From: Casuarius casuarius
Taxonomy: Eukaryota > Chordata > Aves > Casuariiformes > Casuariidae
DNA length: 64,000 bases
Reading direction: 5' to 3'
NCBI GenBank assembly: GCA_003342895.1
Contig: PTFA01000365.1
Span: 584,784 to 648,783 of the forward strand
The stretch's first letter is position 1; every line of letters starts with the position of its first letter. Shown piece by piece: positions 59,601-64,000 of this stretch. The translations under genes were made by a program, and so were the position numbers. A model generated the notes under the pieces. The model was not told the DNA's origin, did not search any database, and saw nothing but the letters and a program-made list of their open reading frames with translations.

Positions 59601-61501
59601 GTTTGTATATTGCCTTTCAGCTGAGGGTCAAAAATGGACCTTACACATTTTCTCAAAGCCTGATAGTAAATCACTTACTAGGGAGGGGCCAAACTGCACA
59701 ATTTAAAAGAAAAAAGCAAAGACAAAAAAAAAAGTACTTCTGCAAATAAGTAAGGTACCAGCAACTTTTCATCCCTAATTTGGCAAACTAAATTTACAAT
59801 TATTGGTATATTGCGGAAAACTTATTGCCAACAAATGTTGCTGTTTTCGTTATGAACTACAGTAACGTTTTAGGCATATATGAAAATTGTTTCTCTCCAT
59901 GATTAAGATGCCAGGAAATGCACAAAAAAAGTTTCTTCTGTTCTGTCAACTGAATTGTTATCAGAACAAGAATTCTGAACTCCCTTGGAATTCTAAGTAT
60001 ATGGTGCTGTAAAATTTCCACTAAAATAATATTTTGAATAGTCAGCCTATTTTTGATGCGCTCCTGAAGGTGGTTTATAACTTTTTGCACATTTAGATTT
60101 TAATGGACTGCATGTAATGGTGTTTTGGAGGGAGAAGAAGAGAAATTAGGCTTTTGAATTTGGACACTTCAGACCTTTTGAATGAAATAGGGTTTATATT
60201 GTGTTACATTAGGCTTTGCAGCAATTATTTTTATGAAATGTGTAAACATATCGTGATTACTGTTTTGGTTTTCTTATCAGTGCTTTGTGAGCAGTTCTTG
60301 TTTCTATATTTGATCAGTGGAAGACCTTCTTGTTTTGTTGTTATTGGTACTGAACTGTTCATAGTCATGCAATTGTGGCCTATAACTTCTGGTGCACTAA
60401 TAATCTTAAGTGCCTGTGTTTTTTCTCACACTGTTGAAACACTTTCAGACTTGGTATGTACACAAACCATTCTTCATGGTTTTGAACCTTCGGTTGGAAT
60501 TGTTCTGAATAGCATAGTTCAAAACAGCTATTTAAAATAGAAAACTTACGCTAGGGGTACCAGCATTCTGGTATTGCATCTACTAGCTGTGCAATATATG
60601 TTTTTGAAAAAAGAGTATTTGTTGTTTGTGTACAGTGTCTTATGGGGCTTCAGTGATGCAAACAAAAAGAACCTTTACATTTCAAGCATTGGATTAGATT
60701 GTGTACTTTTCATAGTTCTTGAAAAATGTTTGCTTTAATCAACACCCCACAAATATCTCATGCTGCTGCTTATTGTGATTCAGATTGTCCAGCATTTTTT
60801 TTGTCTACTGGAACTTAAGTTACATATCATACAAGTTCATCTTCTCTCCAACTTCCAGACTGACTTCTTTCTTGAGAGATATGGATGGCTTTACCATAAT
60901 AACTTGTTGATCCAAGGGTAGAATAATTGCTGTCATATAAGAATGAAGTATAATCTAATTTCAAAATCTTAAATTATATCAGCACCTTCAATATTNTTAT
61001 CCATAAGCTAACCATTGTCATAAGGCAGTGGTATTTGTAAATTACTGTTTTTGTTTGACTCTTTAGCTACATGTGAAAACTAGCACAGAATTGGAAGTTA
61101 CTGTAAATGTCTAAACTGATATTGTAAGTTTTAACTTCTATTAAAAACATGACAATAGCTCTTTGAAGGCTTATTTTTTCACAAGTACATTCTGTGTGGA
61201 AGACACTTTGCATTGAAATACTTTTACTGTAATCTAACATCTGAAATCACTTGCTCTGGTACAGCTTTCACACTGCATGTTCATTTTATTGTATTTTGCT
61301 ATTGGCAATTTTACACATTGGGTGGAGGTAAAGCAGCTCCATTATGGGACTCCTTAAAAGAGGAAAAAGAAAAAAAAGAACTACTACTTCTGTAGTTCGG
61401 TAGCATAGGGAAATATTTGTGGTTGGTAATTGTCAGGGTCTCCTATTTATCAGTACTTTTATAAATCTATGAAAATTGTTAAATTATTTTAGAATGAGTG
61501 C

Positions 61502-61509
61502 TGTAAATA
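61502..61509 (+). promoter_or_regulatory. Pumilio-type element in 3'UTR
   Basis: TGTAAATA matches the PUM1/2 consensus TGTANATA and lies 19 bases before the AATAAA signal, in the transcript sense. Confidence 0.45.
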
Positions 61510-61527
61510 TGTGACATTTAAATTGTC

Positions 61528-61533
61528 AATAAA
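61528..61533 (+). terminator. PLEKHA1: Poly(A) signal AATAAA, PLEKHA1
   Basis: Canonical AATAAA in GTCAATAAATCAG with a downstream T-rich element about 30 bases later. Further AATAAA hexamers at 62572 and 62584 could serve a longer 3'UTR. Confidence 0.75.
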
Positions 61534-61555
61534 TCAGTTTGGGTAACTTAAAATA

Positions 61556-63985
61556 ACAGCTGGCTCTTTTTTTTCCTTGTACCATGTTAAATATTTAATC
61601 AGAACAGTTTTCCTTTTTAGCATATAAAAGGTCAAATTTATTTTTTACCCCAGCTATGTCTTTTTAATCCTTCAAAATTCATCAGGTTGTGCAGCANAAG
61701 TAAGAAATTGAATAGAATGAGCTGGTTTTTTTTCTTTTACTCTTCTGTTTCCTTTGTGGAATTTGTATACATTATGCAAGGGAAATGATAATCTTCATCT
61801 TCCATGAGATTTCTTTTTAATCAATGGAAGGGAAAGGATGATGCATAGTAATTTTAAGTTAATCATNTGGAAGTGCTCTCAGGCACTATCTGAGAGGAAA
61901 AATGGGAGGGCAGAAGTATGCATTTTCTGACTTTATATGGATGGATAACGCATGTTCTCTTGAAAATGATTTCCTGAAATAACTGCACCTATATGAAATC
62001 TGTATGTACCTCACTGTCTGCACAGTAGATAGTATGTTGTCATCATACCTGAGTGACTGCATTTCTCAAGTGTATTTTTTCCCTTTTGTAAAGTGGTGCA
62101 GTTAATCAGTGTCTCAACAGTACGCAAGCTTCAGATAAAGAATATTAAGACATTTTATGTAGATTGTACATAGTTATCCAGATTCCAGTTTGACTGTGAA
62201 CTCCTCTGTTTCTAGGTATGTACACATCTGCCGTTACTGTAGTATTGAAATGTGCATGTGGTGATTGTCCTCAGCATTTTATTCCATAACGTACTACTCC
62301 AGAGGAGTCACTGCAGTAAGCATCTTCTGTGATACTTCCATTTTAGCCAGTTGCACCACAGGTCACAGTTGGTATGAAGTAAGTATGTAATCAGACCTTT
62401 GAAGGTTAGACTGTTTCCATTTAAAGTAGAGATACTCAGTTTGATGGTAACATCACTAAGTTCCAAAAGCAGCTTGACAGCTACAACATGGAGTTGATGT
62501 TTCAGTAAGTTCCTTGTTATGTAAAATTAGATAGTACTCCAGGTACAGCAATACAGTTTATTCTTTCTAGTAATAAATGTCTGAATAAAATACAATTACT
62601 ATCCACAACTCAGCTTATCTAAAGGAGATGAAAATATCAATTCTAGTTCACTTATCTTAATGCCTGCATCTCTGCTGTTTAGCTTTTACCTCTTTTTTAT
62701 CCTCTAATTCTTTTCTTAAACTTTTTTCCACAGCCCTTTGAGACCTGAANTGTGGTCATGAAAATGACTTGGATACTTTGTTTTACTGTATGTTGTCTTG
62801 CTTGTTTTCATTTGCTATGTATTTGCTGTTGCCCCTTTACAGAAGAAAGGATTTAATTATTCTTTATGATTTTATAATGCTGTAAGTTACTCATTATAAT
62901 ATCATGGGTTTAAAATCTGTTAGATCTGCAGTTCGAATACCTGAAGGTAACTGCCAAACATAGTGGTGCATAAATAGTTTAATTCCCTGGCAGATCCCCC
63001 ACATGGAATGGTGGGATGTTAGCACCACCTAGAGGCTATACTATAGCTTTAAAAAAGATCCGACTCGGGCATTTACTTTCAGGTATACTTCTGAAATTTT
63101 GTTTTTTTTAAAGGCCTCTTGAAGCTATCCATTATTGTTAAGTCACTGGACTGCTCCAGAAAAGTGTTAAAACTTTTTATGCTTTGCAAACTTTNAATAG
63201 CAATGGTAGAAAATCAACTGAAGACAAAACGTAATAGGTCTTTCTCCCTGCAGATATTGTTTACAAGATCAGTTTACTCCTGATGAAGCTGTAATGCTAT
63301 ATAGGAAAAAGGTGAATAATCTGTTAACTTTTCCAGTGAATAATACAAGTATGAGGCTGCTTTTGATGCTGCTGACTGTGGAAGGCAATTACAAGCAGTT
63401 GAAGAATGTGACTATTTATAGTCTGAAAAAGCAAATTCCCCAGTGTANCAATGCTGTTTCTAAAACACAAAACACATTAATGTTATAAAAGACATTAATG
63501 AAATATCAGTCTTAAAACAGCTGACACTTTCATATGATAAACCAGTGCAAGAGAAACCTATTTTGCAAATAGCTAGGTGGTAATTCAGTCTGGAAAGAGC
63601 ATCCTGCATTCTTTTTTTGAGCAATAAGCAAACACATGTATGTTAGACTAATGTACAAAATGTGTACTCTCAATCTTAATTACTGCTTGAAGGACATGCA
63701 TATGCGTTGTAGTAAAAGGCAATAACTCTATAGTAAGAGGTCTTAATTTGAGCTAGTTGACATTCAATTACTGAAGTTTAAAAACTCNGGAACAGCTGGG
63801 AAACTGGTTATCTAAAACAATGCAGCTGGTCAACAGGACCTGTAAAACGTCACATCTGAGTACCACCTCTTAAACTTTTGGACTATAAAGGAAAAAAAAG
63901 AACTCTGTTGGTTATGGGAGGGGAAATAATGTGACACAAACATGAGAGAGAGTGATGGAGGTGGGCCAGAGTAATTAGGGCTACA
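61556..63985. other. Downstream intergenic region
   Basis: AT-rich with no supported exon. AATAAA hexamers at 62572 and 62584 could end an extended PLEKHA1 3'UTR. Neither ARMS2 nor HTRA1 coding sequence is seen. The ORF at 63294-63488 has no recognisable product. Confidence 0.6.
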
Positions 63986-64000
63986 TTGTGTGTGTGTGTG
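63986..64000. repeat. (TG)n microsatellite cut by the window end
   Basis: TTGTGTGTGTGTGTG reaches the last base, so its full length is unknown. Confidence 0.85.

Larger units (their letters stand above)
59424..61555 (+). other. PLEKHA1: PLEKHA1 3'UTR
   Basis: Runs from the stop to the first strong poly(A) signal, AATAAA at 61528-61533, followed by a U-rich element (GCTCTTTTTTTTCC near 61564). About 2.1 kb long, close to the human 3'UTR as I recall it. It contains a TA/TG repeat about 120 bases after the stop and a Pumilio-type TGTAAATA at 61502-61509. The ORFs within it, such as that at 60154-60540, have no recognisable product. Confidence 0.8.

Noticed and set aside
62930..63000. tRNA-like B-box text (GTTCGAATACC)
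   Set aside because: No matching A box or cloverleaf arms at the right spacing.
61556..64000. ARMS2 or HTRA1 downstream
   Set aside because: No protease, IGFBP or PDZ coding sequence seen; ARMS2 is regarded as primate-specific and HTRA1 would lie beyond the window.

Overview
The window is vertebrate nuclear DNA, most likely from a sauropsid and probably a bird. It is AT-rich with long non-coding stretches and GT-AG introns. The only interspersed repeats I can recognise are very old: MIR-like SINE relics and one decayed CR1 3' end. Many single N calls and one 280-base gap mark it as draft assembly. The bird call is inference; a crocodilian or turtle is not excluded.

One gene is certain: PLEKHA1 (TAPP1, tandem PH-domain-containing protein 1), on the + strand from a CpG-island promoter near 23.0-23.6 kb to a poly(A) signal near 61.53 kb. 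All coding exons can be placed with intact splice sites and matching phases. They encode 410 residues: an N-terminal PH domain, a divergent linker, a C-terminal PH domain of the type that binds PI(3,4)P2, and a tail ending in -SDV, a PDZ-binding motif. The promoter has two ZNF143/THAP11-type elements, an NRF1 site and a GC box, and no TATA box is visible. A 280-base gap removes the likely transcription start and first-exon donor.

The best biology is at the 3' end of PLEKHA1. A 41-nt cassette exon (56939-56979) changes the frame of the last exon. Skipping it gives the 410-aa protein ending in SDV. Including it gives a 389-aa protein with an unrelated Pro/Gln-rich tail and no PDZ motif. About 220 bases of the last exon are therefore open in two frames, and a CU-rich, PTBP-like tract precedes the cassette.

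Layout: 0.6-3.3 kb holds minus-strand exon-like ORFs of an unrecognised gene or pseudogene, including a 182-aa ORF unusually long for this base composition and a nearby partial duplication. From 3.3 to 22.8 kb no gene is recognisable, only ancient repeat relics and palindromes. The promoter and gap lie at 23.0-24.2 kb, intron 1 runs to 37.42 kb, coding exons and introns 2-11 fill 37.4-59.4 kb, the 3'UTR runs to about 61.55 kb, and intergenic DNA continues to 64 kb. No BTBD16, ARMS2 or HTRA1 coding sequence was recognised, though these flank PLEKHA1 in humans. I found no bacterial-type system, CRISPR array, intact transposon or RNA gene.
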